From an uncultured Granulosicoccaceae bacterium (GTDB taxonomy: Bacteria; Pseudomonadota; Gammaproteobacteria; Granulosicoccales; Granulosicoccaceae): a stretch of 64,000 nucleotides of DNA. A program made the translations under genes and the position numbers. The stretch spans positions 35,284-99,283 of the forward strand of contig CALLBO010000066.1 in assembly GCA_937998875.1 (NCBI GenBank), written 5' to 3'. The notes beneath the pieces are model-generated. The model saw only the letters and a program-made list of their open reading frames with translations. It was not told where the DNA came from and made no database searches. Position 1 is the first letter of the stretch, and the number at the start of each line of letters is the position of its first letter. Positions 8,570-17,034 of the stretch are shown piece by piece.

Positions 8570-9624
8570 TCAGTCCCACGCGTTCCGAGCCCGCGCTTCT
8601 CGAACAGATAATGTGTCACCCACCATTCGTTGCCTTGCGAGAATCCGAAGAGCTCCGCACTTGCCATAAAAAACAGGCGCCAGCGGTGCCACCATATAAC
8701 GCCATCTCTTTCTCCGTAGGTACTGTTAATAACAGGCATCAGTTCCGCTTTCAGCAGATCCATACGGTGCAGCCATGAATTCAGCGTTTTCTCATAGTGC
8801 TGACCGTTCCACCGCCAACGGTTGACTAGCGTAAGGTCTTTCTGAAAATGCAACGGCAGCTCATCGCTGGGCATGATTCCTCCGCTGAAGAAATGGCGAC
8901 TCATCCAGTCGGCCGGCCCACGATCAATAAATTCATAAGGCGAGTTCTTGTGAACAAAAATGTGCTTAAACAACAGACCACCTGGCTTTAACCAGTCATA
9001 TACTCTGCGATACAGCACCTCATAGTTGCGCATGTGTTCAAACATTTCGATCGATACAACGCGATCAAACTGATTGTTTGTTTCGAAGTCGTTCATATCT
9101 GCTGTAATAACAGTTATATTTTTAACATTGGCTTGCTGCGCACGCGCCATTATAAAGTCGTGTTGTGAAGCTGAATTGGAAACAGCTGTAATGTGGCTGT
9201 TGGGGTATTGGGACGCCATGTAGAGAGTAAGCGATCCCCAGCCGCAGCCAAGCTCCAGAATTTGCTGATTATCAGCCAGCTGTGCTCGTTCACAGGTTAC
9301 TGCAAGTGCCAATTGCTCCGCGCGGTCGAGATCATCGTTACCCTCTTCCCAATAGCAACAGCTATATTTTGCGGCGGGCCCAAGCACTTTTTCAAAGAAA
9401 GCAGCCGGTACTTCGTAGTGCTGTTCGTTGGCCATTTCCGGGACTGGCGCAATGGGTGAGTTGTTCATCATTTGAAAGAACGATTCTGCACGCAGCGACA
9501 CAGCTTCACAATTTGCCGTGTCTAATTCACGGATGCGTGCCCGGAGCAACTTGCGAATGCCAGCCCGGGTCAGCGCATCCGGGATAAGCCCCTTCTCGAC
9601 CATCCCTGTAACAACGCCGATCAC
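8566..9624 (-). CDS. Cyclopropane-fatty-acid-synthase-like SAM methyltransferase
   Basis: 352 residues from the GTG at 9624, or 345 from the ATG at 9603. The LIPDALTRAGIRKLLRAR start is typical of this Cfa-like branch, so the gene is complete although shorter than E. coli Cfa (382). EQHYEVPAAFFEKVLGP and KYSCCYW are the phospholipid-side motifs, LELGCGWGSLTLYMA is the SAM site, and EMFEHMRNY belongs to the catalytic core. The enzyme methylates the double bond of membrane phospholipid acyl chains; whether the product is cyclopropane, methylated or a furan precursor cannot be told. It heads a run with DUF2878, DUF1295 and lipocalin. The GTG overlaps the TGA of a tiny upstream frame (GTGA). Confidence 0.9.
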   Translation of the reverse strand: MIGVVTGMVEKGLIPDALTRAGIRKLLRARIRELDTANCEAVSLRAESFFQMMNNSPIAPVPEMANEQHYEVPAAFFEKVLGPAAKYSCCYWEEGNDDLDRAEQLALAVTCERAQLADNQQILELGCGWGSLTLYMASQYPNSHITAVSNSASQHDFIMARAQQANVKNITVITADMNDFETNNQFDRVVSIEMFEHMRNYEVLYRRVYDWLKPGGLLFKHIFVHKNSPYEFIDRGPADWMSRHFFSGGIMPSDELPLHFQKDLTLVNRWRWNGQHYEKTLNSWLHRMDLLKAELMPVINSTYGERDGVIWWHRWRLFFMASAELFGFSQGNEWWVTHYLFEKRGLGTRGTE

Positions 9625-9701
9625 TTAGTTTTGCTCATTAGCTTTCGATTGGCAATTGAGTGTTGCGTCATCGGTGGCCCACAGTCTTCGAAGGTAAACA
9701 T
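9621..9701 (-). CDS. Possible 26-residue upstream frame coupled to the Cfa-like gene
   Basis: An ATG preceded by AGG opens a 26-codon frame (MFTFEDCGPP...SKTK) whose TGA overlaps the GTG start of the Cfa-like gene by four bases. Such an overlap can couple translation. It may be a leader peptide, the remnant of a lost upstream gene, or chance. Confidence 0.25.
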   Translation of the reverse strand: MFTFEDCGPPMTQHSIANRKLMSKTK

Positions 9702-9848
9702 GCAACCTGCTGGCAATATTCGATCCTCTGTGGGACCTAGTTCCGAAATGGTCATCCATGGACCGTGAATAGGCCGTGAACAGTGGTCACTTAGCCTGGG
9801 TCTAACTCAGGTAAAACTGGCGTAAAGCCTTACACAACTTGTACTCGT

Positions 9849-9869
9849 TTAACGTCACTGAAACGTTAA
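9849..9869. promoter_or_regulatory. Inverted repeat upstream of the TIR gene
   Basis: TTAACGT - 7 bases - ACGTTAA is a perfect 7-bp-arm dyad, 158 bp before the TIR start and 148 bp before the small frame upstream of the Cfa-like gene, in the 325-bp divergent gap 9702-10026. It could be an operator for either direction. No other recognisable signal was seen in the gap. Confidence 0.4.
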
Positions 9870-10026
9870 TTAACACCAGATCAGTTATCGCCGATCAGCA
9901 TTGGTCGCTAAATACATCAGCTATAATCACGATAGCAATATCAACACACGCCCTGCGATTACAAAACCAGCTTTTGATAAGCGACAGTCATTACAGTCAA
10001 CTGCACTGCTTATTTTACGGAAAACG

Positions 10027-11154
10027 ATGACAAGTATATCTATTTCGCATCGTCACGATGACTCTCCGGAGCTAGTGAGGCGAATCAGCGCGGAATTGAA
10101 AAAACGCATCAAACCGGGCGACGATAGCGAAACCCTGATCGATACTACGTCCATTTCACAAGGACCGGAATTTCATGAAAGCCTGACTAGTGCTATTAGA
10201 AGCAGCGAGGTGCTGCTGGTTATGATCGGCAAAAACTGGCTCTCTGATAAAGACGACGAGGGCAGAACTCTTATACAGTGCCCATCAGACGTTGTGCGAA
10301 CCGAAATCGAATCCGCTTTCGTTTCTGATGTTCCAGTAGTTCCGGTATTGGTCGGGGGAGCCACGCTACCGGCGACTGCAAAATTACCGCCGAGTCTTCA
10401 CATTTTGGCAACAACCATAGCCAGTCCTGTGCGCGGGAGTGCGGGTTTTGATGATGATATGGAGTGTCTGATTGAACGTATCAACCATCACTTAAAAACT
10501 CCGATAAACGCAAAACATAACCACGTAAGCAATGATGGACAGAACCGCTCCCCCAAACGCCAGTTCTTTGACCGCACATCGCGTGGAGGGCGCAAATTCA
10601 CTACTGCTTTTCTCGCCATTGCAATCGCGCTGGCAGGTGCTTTACTTTTCCAACCCTTTTCCAGATGGGCGAATATCGGGTCACGGAATGCTGAAATACC
10701 AGTCGCGATACCTTTTATGGCCAGAACGAAACAGGAATTTAGTGTCTACAGCGCAATAACTGGAACGATCAACGTTTATAAGAACTCTTTACAACTATCT
10801 GCCACATCCGGAACCATAGAGTCGAAACTCAAGACTGCGGAGTTTGTGCAAACAGTACGCTTTGGTCTTGCAAAGAAAACTTATGCGTTCGACCGTTTTA
10901 GAGTTATCTCCTGGGCTGAACCGCATAACGTCGGGAAATGGGTAGATAGCGACTCATCGCTTTCACTGCGCATCCTAGACACAACTATACCGGTACCACC
11001 TTCCGTTTTTGAACCCTCTGCCAAAGAGGACGACTCACCACCGCTAAAGGATCACTGGCTGGTATTCCAGGTGGAGCTTGGTGAGGAATCAGAGTCAGGA
11101 GGGGCTATTGTCTACGCCCACAGCAATAAAAACCTATTTTCGCCTAAAAAGTGA
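10027..11154 (+). CDS. Membrane-anchored TIR-domain protein
   Basis: 375 residues from the ATG at 10027; an in-frame TTG at 9901 would add 42 residues that do not look like TIR sequence. Residues 1-155 form a TIR_2-type domain: SISISHRHDDSPELV (strand A), DTTSISQGPEF (BB loop region), SSEVLLVMIGKNWL, and VRTEIESAF with the Glu at the position of the catalytic NADase residue. PVVPVLVGGATLP follows. A hydrophobic segment lies at about 190-212 and a roughly 160-residue unknown domain follows outside the membrane. Bacterial TIR domains cleave NAD or make cyclic-ADP-ribose signals, often in phage defence. No partner gene is adjacent, so a defence role is only a possibility. Confidence 0.8.
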   Translation: MTSISISHRHDDSPELVRRISAELKKRIKPGDDSETLIDTTSISQGPEFHESLTSAIRSSEVLLVMIGKNWLSDKDDEGRTLIQCPSDVVRTEIESAFVSDVPVVPVLVGGATLPATAKLPPSLHILATTIASPVRGSAGFDDDMECLIERINHHLKTPINAKHNHVSNDGQNRSPKRQFFDRTSRGGRKFTTAFLAIAIALAGALLFQPFSRWANIGSRNAEIPVAIPFMARTKQEFSVYSAITGTINVYKNSLQLSATSGTIESKLKTAEFVQTVRFGLAKKTYAFDRFRVISWAEPHNVGKWVDSDSSLSLRILDTTIPVPPSVFEPSAKEDDSPPLKDHWLVFQVELGEESESGGAIVYAHSNKNLFSPKK

Positions 11155-11588
11155 ACTCGTAGTATTCCTTGCCAACTACCAACGATTGAAGCTGTATTCT
11201 TCACGGACGCAGGTAAATCGCTACTCTGAATATTCTCATGGGGTCACAAGAAGCTATCTCCGGCTAACACCCGATTGCCCGATGAGGTTATTCGATATTG
11301 ATTTTGGCTCTGTTACAGAGCACCGCCTGATCACAGCATTAGCACACCAGCAACCTTGATAATCTGCGGCCACTTAACATAAAGCCGTGTTTTGTTGCTG
11401 GAAAACATGATGGCTATAACAAAAACAGACCCGCCAAAAGGCATAAGCCAGATTTCCATTTTGTTCTGCGAAACCTCGCATCATCTTCACAGGCCGTTTC
11501 GTGTACGATGCGCGGTCAGCTCGCCCCCCCTGTTCAACGAGTTCGAAGTTGGCTACACAGATTAGTATGAGATAGGAATTGTTGATTC
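11155..11588 (+). other. Intergenic region, no gene seen
   Basis: 434 bp between the TIR gene and the carbamoyltransferase operon. AGGA at about 11574 is the ribosome binding site of the carbamoyltransferase. A C-rich run lies at 11524-11531. No other feature was recognised. Confidence 0.5.
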
Positions 11589-13430
11589 ATGAATGTACTT
11601 GGAATTTCGGCTTATTATCATGATAGCGCTGCTGCACTGGTTACTGATGGTATCATCGTAGCAGCTGCGCAAGAGGAACGTTTTACTCGAAAAAAGCATG
11701 ATCCCGGCTTCCCTGCCAAGTCGGTCGAGTATTGTCTGGCCGAGAGCAACCTCTCCATTAACGATATCGACTACGTCGTCTTTTACGACAAGCCAATGTT
11801 AAAATTCGACCGGTTGCTGGAAACCTATCTCAGTCGCGCACCTTCAGGATTCAAAAGCTTCTCTATGGCCATGCCGGTATGGTTGAAGGAAAAACTCTAT
11901 TTAAAATCTGTACTCCGTAAAGAGCTAAAAGCACTCGGTGTGAAAAACAAAACCAGCGGTCCGCAATTACTGTTTACCGAACACCATCAATCACACGCAG
12001 CATCTGCTTACTATCCTAGTCCGTACGCGGATGCTGCCGTATTGTGCATGGACGGTGTCGGTGAATGGGCAACTACATCGGTTTGGCACGGGCAGGGCTC
12101 AAAGCTCACTCCAGTCTGGCAGATAGATTTCCCGCATTCACTGGGCATGCTCTATTCAGCGTTCACATACTACACAGGCTTCAAAGTAAATTCAGGTGAG
12201 TACAAACTGATGGGCTTAGCACCCTATGGTGAACCCACCTATGTTGACACCATTCTGGACAATCTGATCGATGTCAAAGAGGACGGTACGTTCAAACTGG
12301 AGATGGACTACTTTAATTACGTCACCGGTCTTACCATGACTAACAGTAAATTTGACAAACTGTTCGGCGGCCCGCCTCGTCAACCGGAGACACCGTTAAG
12401 TCAGCGAGAAATGGATATCGCCCGATCCATACAGGAAGTGACAGAACAAATCGTACTTAAGCTAGGGCAGTCCGTGTACAACGAACTGGGCAGTGAGAAT
12501 TTGTGCCTGGCTGGCGGTGTTGCCTTGAACTGTGTGTCGAACGGTCGCCTGTGCCGGGAAGGGCCGTTTAAAAATGTCTGGATCCAACCGGCTGCAGGCG
12601 ATGCAGGTGGTGCCGTTGGTGCTGCGTTGGCAACATGGTATCAATACCTTGAAAAGGACAGGCCTGCCCCGACAGGTGGCGATGCGATGTTTGGCAGCTA
12701 CCTCGGGCCCAGATATTCACAGCACGAAATCACCACCCAACTAGATGCGCTCGGCGCGAACTATGAAGTCGTCGCAGACGATGACTTACCGGACCGCATC
12801 GCCAGTGTATTGTCTGATGAGAGTGTCGTCGGTTGGTTCCAGGGTAGAATGGAGTTCGGTCCACGAGCTCTGGGCGGCCGTTCTATCATTGGCGATCCGC
12901 GAAGCACCAATATGCAGTCTGTGATGAACCTGAAAATCAAATATCGGGAATCATTTCGACCTTTCGCCCCGTCTGTACTGGCGGAACGTGTATCGGACTA
13001 TTTCGATATTGATGGCGATAGCCCGTATATGTTACACGTGGCCGAAGTCAAAGATCAGCACCGCATTGCCATGACTGATGAACAGAAAAATCTGTTCGGT
13101 ATTGAAAAACTGAATGTGCCGCGATCTGTTATTCCCGCGATCACACACGTAGATTACTCAGCGCGAATACAAACTGTACATAGAGAAACAAATCCTCGCT
13201 ATCATGCGTTGCTTTCTTCATTCGCTGAAAAAACAGAATGCCCGGTCCTTGTTAATACGTCGTTTAATGTACGCGGCGAGCCGATCGTGTGTACACCGGA
13301 GGACGCCTATCGCTGTTTTATGCGAACGGAAATGGACTACCTGGTAATAGAAAATATTGTTCTCCATAAACCTGATCAACCTGAATGGAAGAAAGACGAA
13401 GATTGGATGAACGAGTTCGAGCTCGATTAA
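11589..13430 (+). CDS. NodU/CmcH-family carbamoyltransferase (SxtI-like)
   Basis: 613 residues, full length for the family. The N-terminal Kae1-like domain starts GISAYYHDSAAAL and contains QEERFTRKKHDPGFP, HHQSHAASAYYPSPY and VLCMDGVGEWATT. LCLAGGVALNCVSNGR and the C-terminal YrdC-like carbamoyltransferase domain follow (GWFQGRMEFGPRALGGRS, YRESFRPFAPSVL, NTSFNVRGEPIVCTPEDA). These enzymes transfer carbamoyl from carbamoyl phosphate, through carbamoyl-adenylate, to a hydroxyl of a sugar or small molecule. It is followed by SxtJ- and DUF5989-family genes and an SGNH hydrolase with gaps of 27, -1 and 37 bp, so an operon. The acceptor is unknown. Confidence 0.93.
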   Translation: MNVLGISAYYHDSAAALVTDGIIVAAAQEERFTRKKHDPGFPAKSVEYCLAESNLSINDIDYVVFYDKPMLKFDRLLETYLSRAPSGFKSFSMAMPVWLKEKLYLKSVLRKELKALGVKNKTSGPQLLFTEHHQSHAASAYYPSPYADAAVLCMDGVGEWATTSVWHGQGSKLTPVWQIDFPHSLGMLYSAFTYYTGFKVNSGEYKLMGLAPYGEPTYVDTILDNLIDVKEDGTFKLEMDYFNYVTGLTMTNSKFDKLFGGPPRQPETPLSQREMDIARSIQEVTEQIVLKLGQSVYNELGSENLCLAGGVALNCVSNGRLCREGPFKNVWIQPAAGDAGGAVGAALATWYQYLEKDRPAPTGGDAMFGSYLGPRYSQHEITTQLDALGANYEVVADDDLPDRIASVLSDESVVGWFQGRMEFGPRALGGRSIIGDPRSTNMQSVMNLKIKYRESFRPFAPSVLAERVSDYFDIDGDSPYMLHVAEVKDQHRIAMTDEQKNLFGIEKLNVPRSVIPAITHVDYSARIQTVHRETNPRYHALLSSFAEKTECPVLVNTSFNVRGEPIVCTPEDAYRCFMRTEMDYLVIENIVLHKPDQPEWKKDEDWMNEFELD

Positions 13431-13457
13431 TTACGACGTAACCTTGGAATAAGTACA

Positions 13458-13868
13458 TTGGATACAAAAAAGATACCTGAGCTGGACTCCACCGGCTTAC
13501 GAAAATTTGCGTTAACCACGGCACTTATTATTGTGCTGTTGTTTGCATTGGCAATACCTTGGCTATTCGGGTTTGGCTATCCGCGATGGCCATGGGTTAT
13601 TGGTGCAGTTCTGGCCGCCTGGGGTGTAATCGCACCAGCGACACTCCGACCTCTGTATAGGGGATGGATGCGTTTCGGATTGTTGATGAACCGGATAACA
13701 ACACCCATCATCCTGGGTATTCTGTTTTTCCTTGTGTTCACGCCAATTGCTCTGTTCATGCGAGTGATAGGTCGGGATCCGCTGCATGCAAAAATCGACA
13801 GAAACGCCACCACCCATCGAACCGTTTCAGCAGTCTCCCCAAAAGAAAACATGGAGAAACCTTTCTAA
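13458..13868 (+). CDS. SxtJ-family membrane protein
   Basis: 136 residues from a TTG start, with GGAATAA upstream. Three hydrophobic segments are visible (TTALIIVLLFALAIPWLFGFG, WVIGAVLAAWGVIAP and PIILGILFFLVFTPIALFM), followed by the RVIGRDPL turn typical of SxtJ-family proteins and a hydrophilic tail. SxtJ proteins accompany NodU/CmcH carbamoyltransferases; their role is not known, and membrane recruitment of the transferase is a guess. The stop TAA overlaps the next start by one base. Confidence 0.82.
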   Translation: MDTKKIPELDSTGLRKFALTTALIIVLLFALAIPWLFGFGYPRWPWVIGAVLAAWGVIAPATLRPLYRGWMRFGLLMNRITTPIILGILFFLVFTPIALFMRVIGRDPLHAKIDRNATTHRTVSAVSPKENMEKPF

Positions 13869-14020
13869 TGATTGAGCTACTAAGTGACTTATGGGCGTAT
13901 ATGCGTGCCCGAAAAAAGCTCTGGCTTGCGCCAGTACTGTTCTTGCTGGTAGCACTGGGTGCGCTGGTAGTATTTGCAGAAGGCTCAGCCATTGCGCCGT
14001 TTATCTACACACTTTTCTAG
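13868..14020 (+). CDS. DUF5989 (SxtK-like) 50-residue membrane protein
   Basis: A 50-codon gene overlapping the SxtJ-family stop by one base (TAATG). LLSDLWAYMRARKKLWLAP is followed by a single hydrophobic span (VLFLLVALGALVVFAEG) and the ending IAPFIYTLF. Length, end sequence and position match DUF5989 proteins, which follow carbamoyltransferase and SxtJ genes as sxtK does in saxitoxin clusters. Function is unknown; it is probably a small partner of the SxtJ protein in the membrane (inference). Confidence 0.82.
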   Translation: MIELLSDLWAYMRARKKLWLAPVLFLLVALGALVVFAEGSAIAPFIYTLF

Positions 14021-14057
14021 TGTTAGATCCATCCATCAAAACATGGGCCAGCGATAG

Positions 14058-15161
14058 ATGAATCGTATTGAAGCAATGTCCCCGGCAAAGCGCACTTTGC
14101 TTATCAGCGTAGTGCTGCTTTCACTTGTGTTCACCCTGGTTGCAATAGCAGAAGTGGGTGTTCGCACCAGAATGTATTTCAAATACGGAACTTTCTGGGG
14201 ATTGGAAGTAAAGGTTCATGACGATGAAACCGGCCTGCAGCTGCCAAAACCAAATGCAGTTGTAGGCCCATTACGCATAAATTCCCTCGGCTTCAGGTCA
14301 CCTGAACTAACCACTTCCAAGCCTGACGACACAATTCGTTTGGCTTTTCTTGGGGGATCAACAACGTTCTGTGCTGAAGTAAGTAGCAATGAAATGGTTT
14401 GGGCTAACATCATCACAACACAGTTGCAAAAGGATTATCCGCAACAGAACTTCGACCATATCAACGCTTCCGCTACAGCAATGGTTGTAAGCGAGTCGTT
14501 AATAAACCTAAAAAAACGCGTTGCAAAGCATTCCCCTGACATTGTTTTCATTTACCACTCAGTGAATGACATCGCCGTGAATTCGATGAAAGCAGCAGTA
14601 GCTGAAGGTCACGTGCCGCCCCGGTCAGAAGTGAGTCCGTGGTTTACAAAACTAATGAAAGTGTCGTTACTGGCCGACCTCGTCTATAAAAACCTCATGA
14701 TTATAAATCAGGACAAACAAGGCATTGCTGAGGAAAAAACACCAAAAATACCTTTCGACGAATCAATGACCACTCAATTTCGTATTGACTTAACCGAACT
14801 GGTTAACGAAGCATTGAGCGGATCAAAACTGGTAGTGATACCCACATTTTCAAGTCGATTGAAAAGGGATCAGGATCCGGAATACCAAAAGGAAATTGCA
14901 AACATACTTTCCTTTCATATGCCCTTTCTTGACATTGAAGGATTTCTTGACGCCTTTGACAGTTACAACGCGGTGATTCGTGAGTTCGCAAGCATGGAAA
15001 ACGTACTCGTGATAGAAACAGAATCAATTATCGACGGTACCGCAGACAACTTTGCCGACGCGGTGCATTTCACAGACACTGGCAGCACAATATTGGGCCA
15101 GCATCTGGCCACAGAGCTCGCCAATTCAGCGCAATTTCAATCGCTACAGATAAAAAACTAA
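14058..15161 (+). CDS. SGNH/GDSL-family hydrolase, membrane-anchored
   Basis: 367 residues. One N-terminal transmembrane segment (about 14-34, LLISVVLLSLVFTLVAIAEV) is followed by an SGNH hydrolase domain. LAFLGGSTTFCAEV is block I with the catalytic Ser, INASATAMVVSES contributes the Gly block, FIYHSVNDIAVNS is block III with Asn, and DAVHFTDTGSTILG is block V with the catalytic Asp and His. Family members are esterases or O-acetyl transferases/esterases acting on glycans. It ends the carbamoyltransferase operon, so it may remove or add an ester on the same carbohydrate product (inference). Confidence 0.85.
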   Translation: MNRIEAMSPAKRTLLISVVLLSLVFTLVAIAEVGVRTRMYFKYGTFWGLEVKVHDDETGLQLPKPNAVVGPLRINSLGFRSPELTTSKPDDTIRLAFLGGSTTFCAEVSSNEMVWANIITTQLQKDYPQQNFDHINASATAMVVSESLINLKKRVAKHSPDIVFIYHSVNDIAVNSMKAAVAEGHVPPRSEVSPWFTKLMKVSLLADLVYKNLMIINQDKQGIAEEKTPKIPFDESMTTQFRIDLTELVNEALSGSKLVVIPTFSSRLKRDQDPEYQKEIANILSFHMPFLDIEGFLDAFDSYNAVIREFASMENVLVIETESIIDGTADNFADAVHFTDTGSTILGQHLATELANSAQFQSLQIKN

Positions 15162-15242
15162 TGGATGCAATTATTGGAAGCCTTCGACAGCTTCCCTTAA
15201 CAATCAGCTGCAGAATGGCCGCAGCTTATTATCTGACCTGAG

Positions 15243-15271
15243 AAAAAGGCAAGCCGGTAGATCGGCTTGCC
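15243..15271 (-). terminator. Rho-independent terminator of the OmpA-family gene
   Basis: On the minus strand GGCAAGCCG - ATCTAC - CGGCTTGCC is a perfect 9-bp stem with a 6-base loop, followed at once by TTTTTC. It lies 15 bp after the stop of the OmpA/DUF4398 lipoprotein gene. Confidence 0.9.
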
Positions 15272-15285
15272 ATGGTGTTGTACCA

Positions 15286-16176
15286 CTACTCGTCAATCTC
15301 ACCAATGATAATAGATTCGGTAAAGTTGCTTTCCTCTGGCTGATCAAAGATCAGCTCCACACGACGATTTTGTTGTCTGCCGGAGGTGTTTGAGTTGCTG
15401 GCAATCGGCATGTCCTCGCCAAAGCCTTTGGCTTGGATGCGAGAGATGTCAATCCCTTGTGCCATTAGCGCAGATCTGACTGAAAATGCACGTTCGACCG
15501 ACAAGTCGTAGTTGAAGTCTTCGTCACCGGTGTTGTCGGTGTGACCCTCTATGGTCAGGCTGCGATCAGGGTACTTCCTGAGAAAGTTTGCCACTCGCTC
15601 AATATTGGATCTGGCACCTGCTTTAAGTGTTGATTCGCCTGTATCAAACAGAACATCTCCAAGAGTCAAAACCATACCGCGATCGGTGTTTCTGGCCTGA
15701 AGCGCTTTTAGCTCTTCCAACTCTTTAAGCTGATTAGCAAGCTGTGCCTCACGTTCCGAAACTTCTTGTTTCAGTGACTCGGCCTGCCGCTGTGCAGTCT
15801 CCGCTTCAGAAGAGCGAAGATCAACCTGTACCTTGGTTCGTTCCATGTTGCCGTTATCGATTTTGGCCTGATAGCGCAACAGCTCTGAGCGTTGTTCTGC
15901 GATTAGAGCGTACTGCTCTGCAAGATAAGAGCGATGATTGATTGTCTTGCTGTCTTTCTTATCCTTCCACGCCTTGTTAGCAGAATCGAGCTTGCGCTTG
16001 GCCACATTCAGATCTTCGGTGGAGTAGGCACTTTCGAGAGTATCATCACTCACTCGCTCGAAAGTAGCGCGCGCTGTGTCCAGCGCTTGATTGGGTTTGG
16101 GGCCGGCGCAACCAGCAATGGCTACAATGGATAGCCCAGTGGCAACAGCGAAAGCAACTTTGGTAATTCTAGTCAT
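15286..16176 (-). CDS. OmpA-family lipoprotein with DUF4398 region
   Basis: 296 residues from the ATG at 16176, chosen because GGAG lies 9 bp upstream; an ATG at 16191 would add five residues. Lipobox AIAGC gives lipidated Cys23. Residues about 30-105 resemble DUF4398 (helical, ARATFERV, SANKAWKDKK). A coiled-coil stretch (about 105-165) follows and then an OmpA C-terminal domain (about 170-285) with GDVLFDTGESTLK, IEGHTDNTGDEDFN, LSVERAFSVRSAL and RRVELIFD, which binds peptidoglycan. It is probably an outer-membrane to peptidoglycan tether. A DUF4398-only lipoprotein lies just upstream and the gene ends in a strong terminator. Confidence 0.92.
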   Translation of the reverse strand: MTRITKVAFAVATGLSIVAIAGCAGPKPNQALDTARATFERVSDDTLESAYSTEDLNVAKRKLDSANKAWKDKKDSKTINHRSYLAEQYALIAEQRSELLRYQAKIDNGNMERTKVQVDLRSSEAETAQRQAESLKQEVSEREAQLANQLKELEELKALQARNTDRGMVLTLGDVLFDTGESTLKAGARSNIERVANFLRKYPDRSLTIEGHTDNTGDEDFNYDLSVERAFSVRSALMAQGIDISRIQAKGFGEDMPIASNSNTSGRQQNRRVELIFDQPEESNFTESIIIGEIDE

Positions 16177-16248
16177 AATATTAGTCTCCATTTCTCGCGG
16201 AATTCGAACACGCTTCTACCCGAATTAAGCTTCGGATAGACCGCGCAA

Positions 16249-16620
16249 CTATTCCTGAACGCGGGCAATTTCCTGTTTCATGAGAGTGATACTTTGTTGC
16301 AGCTCTTCGTAAGCTGCTTTTGACTTTTCTGCTTCGGCAGTTGCCTCGGCCAACTCTGCGTCTGCCATTGCCTGCACTAACAGACGCTTGGCTTTGTCAT
16401 ACTTCTTTTTGCTCATCAAGGCCTCAGCCGCTTCGACTTTCTGCTGTGCGGTACGAAGTGCTTTTGGTGCGTGACTTACTGCGCCCGCTGCCTCAGCACT
16501 TCTGATTGAAGCATGCGTCAGCGTCAGCTCTTGTTTTGGTGGCGGGCCGCTCGAACATGCTGCGAACTGAGTCGCAGCCAAAACAAGGGCAGTTGTTTTT
16601 ACGAAGTTCAGAATATCCAT
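16249..16620 (-). CDS. DUF4398 lipoprotein
   Basis: 123 residues. Lipobox FAAC gives lipidated Cys22. The rest is one long helical, Ala/Lys/Glu-rich region (AAGAVSHAPKALRTAQQKVEAA, AKRLLVQAMADAELAEATAEAEKS in part) typical of DUF4398, which is probably a periplasmic coiled coil. It lies 72 bp upstream of the OmpA-family lipoprotein that carries the same kind of helical region, so the two may form one envelope complex. Function is unknown. Confidence 0.82.
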   Translation of the reverse strand: MDILNFVKTTALVLAATQFAACSSGPPPKQELTLTHASIRSAEAAGAVSHAPKALRTAQQKVEAAEALMSKKKYDKAKRLLVQAMADAELAEATAEAEKSKAAYEELQQSITLMKQEIARVQE

Positions 16621-17034
16621 AATTCCCTACTCGAATTTGTTAACAGATCAGTGTGACCTCAGCCCATACCATCGGCGAGAAGCAACGAATTTTTATAGAA
16701 AAGATCTAATATATAAGTTCTGTAATTTTTAGAAACGCCAGAAACGCGGTGGTCGGTTTTCTGATGAACCGCAGATCAAACATTAGAAGCAACTAATATG
16801 AAGAAGATGCCCGGTAGATGACGCGCTACTCCGATAAGCCCTCAAGCTTTAGGCGCTAGGTTGCGCTGCTGGCCCCCATAAGCTCAAAATAGACCACTAT
16901 CGCAATTTAGGTTTACCATCGATTACCGATGACAAACCACGAGGGAAGCCAGGGTACTAACGCGTGACAGTTTCACACAGACTCCGGTGCTTTGAACCAG
17001 AGAGTTGTCCGCGTTAAATCCCGTTGTCTAACAT
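16621..17034. other. Intergenic region, no gene seen
   Basis: 414 bp between two lipoprotein genes on the same strand. It presumably holds the promoter of the DUF4398 gene. No open frame, hairpin with a T-tract or repeat was recognised. Confidence 0.5.
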
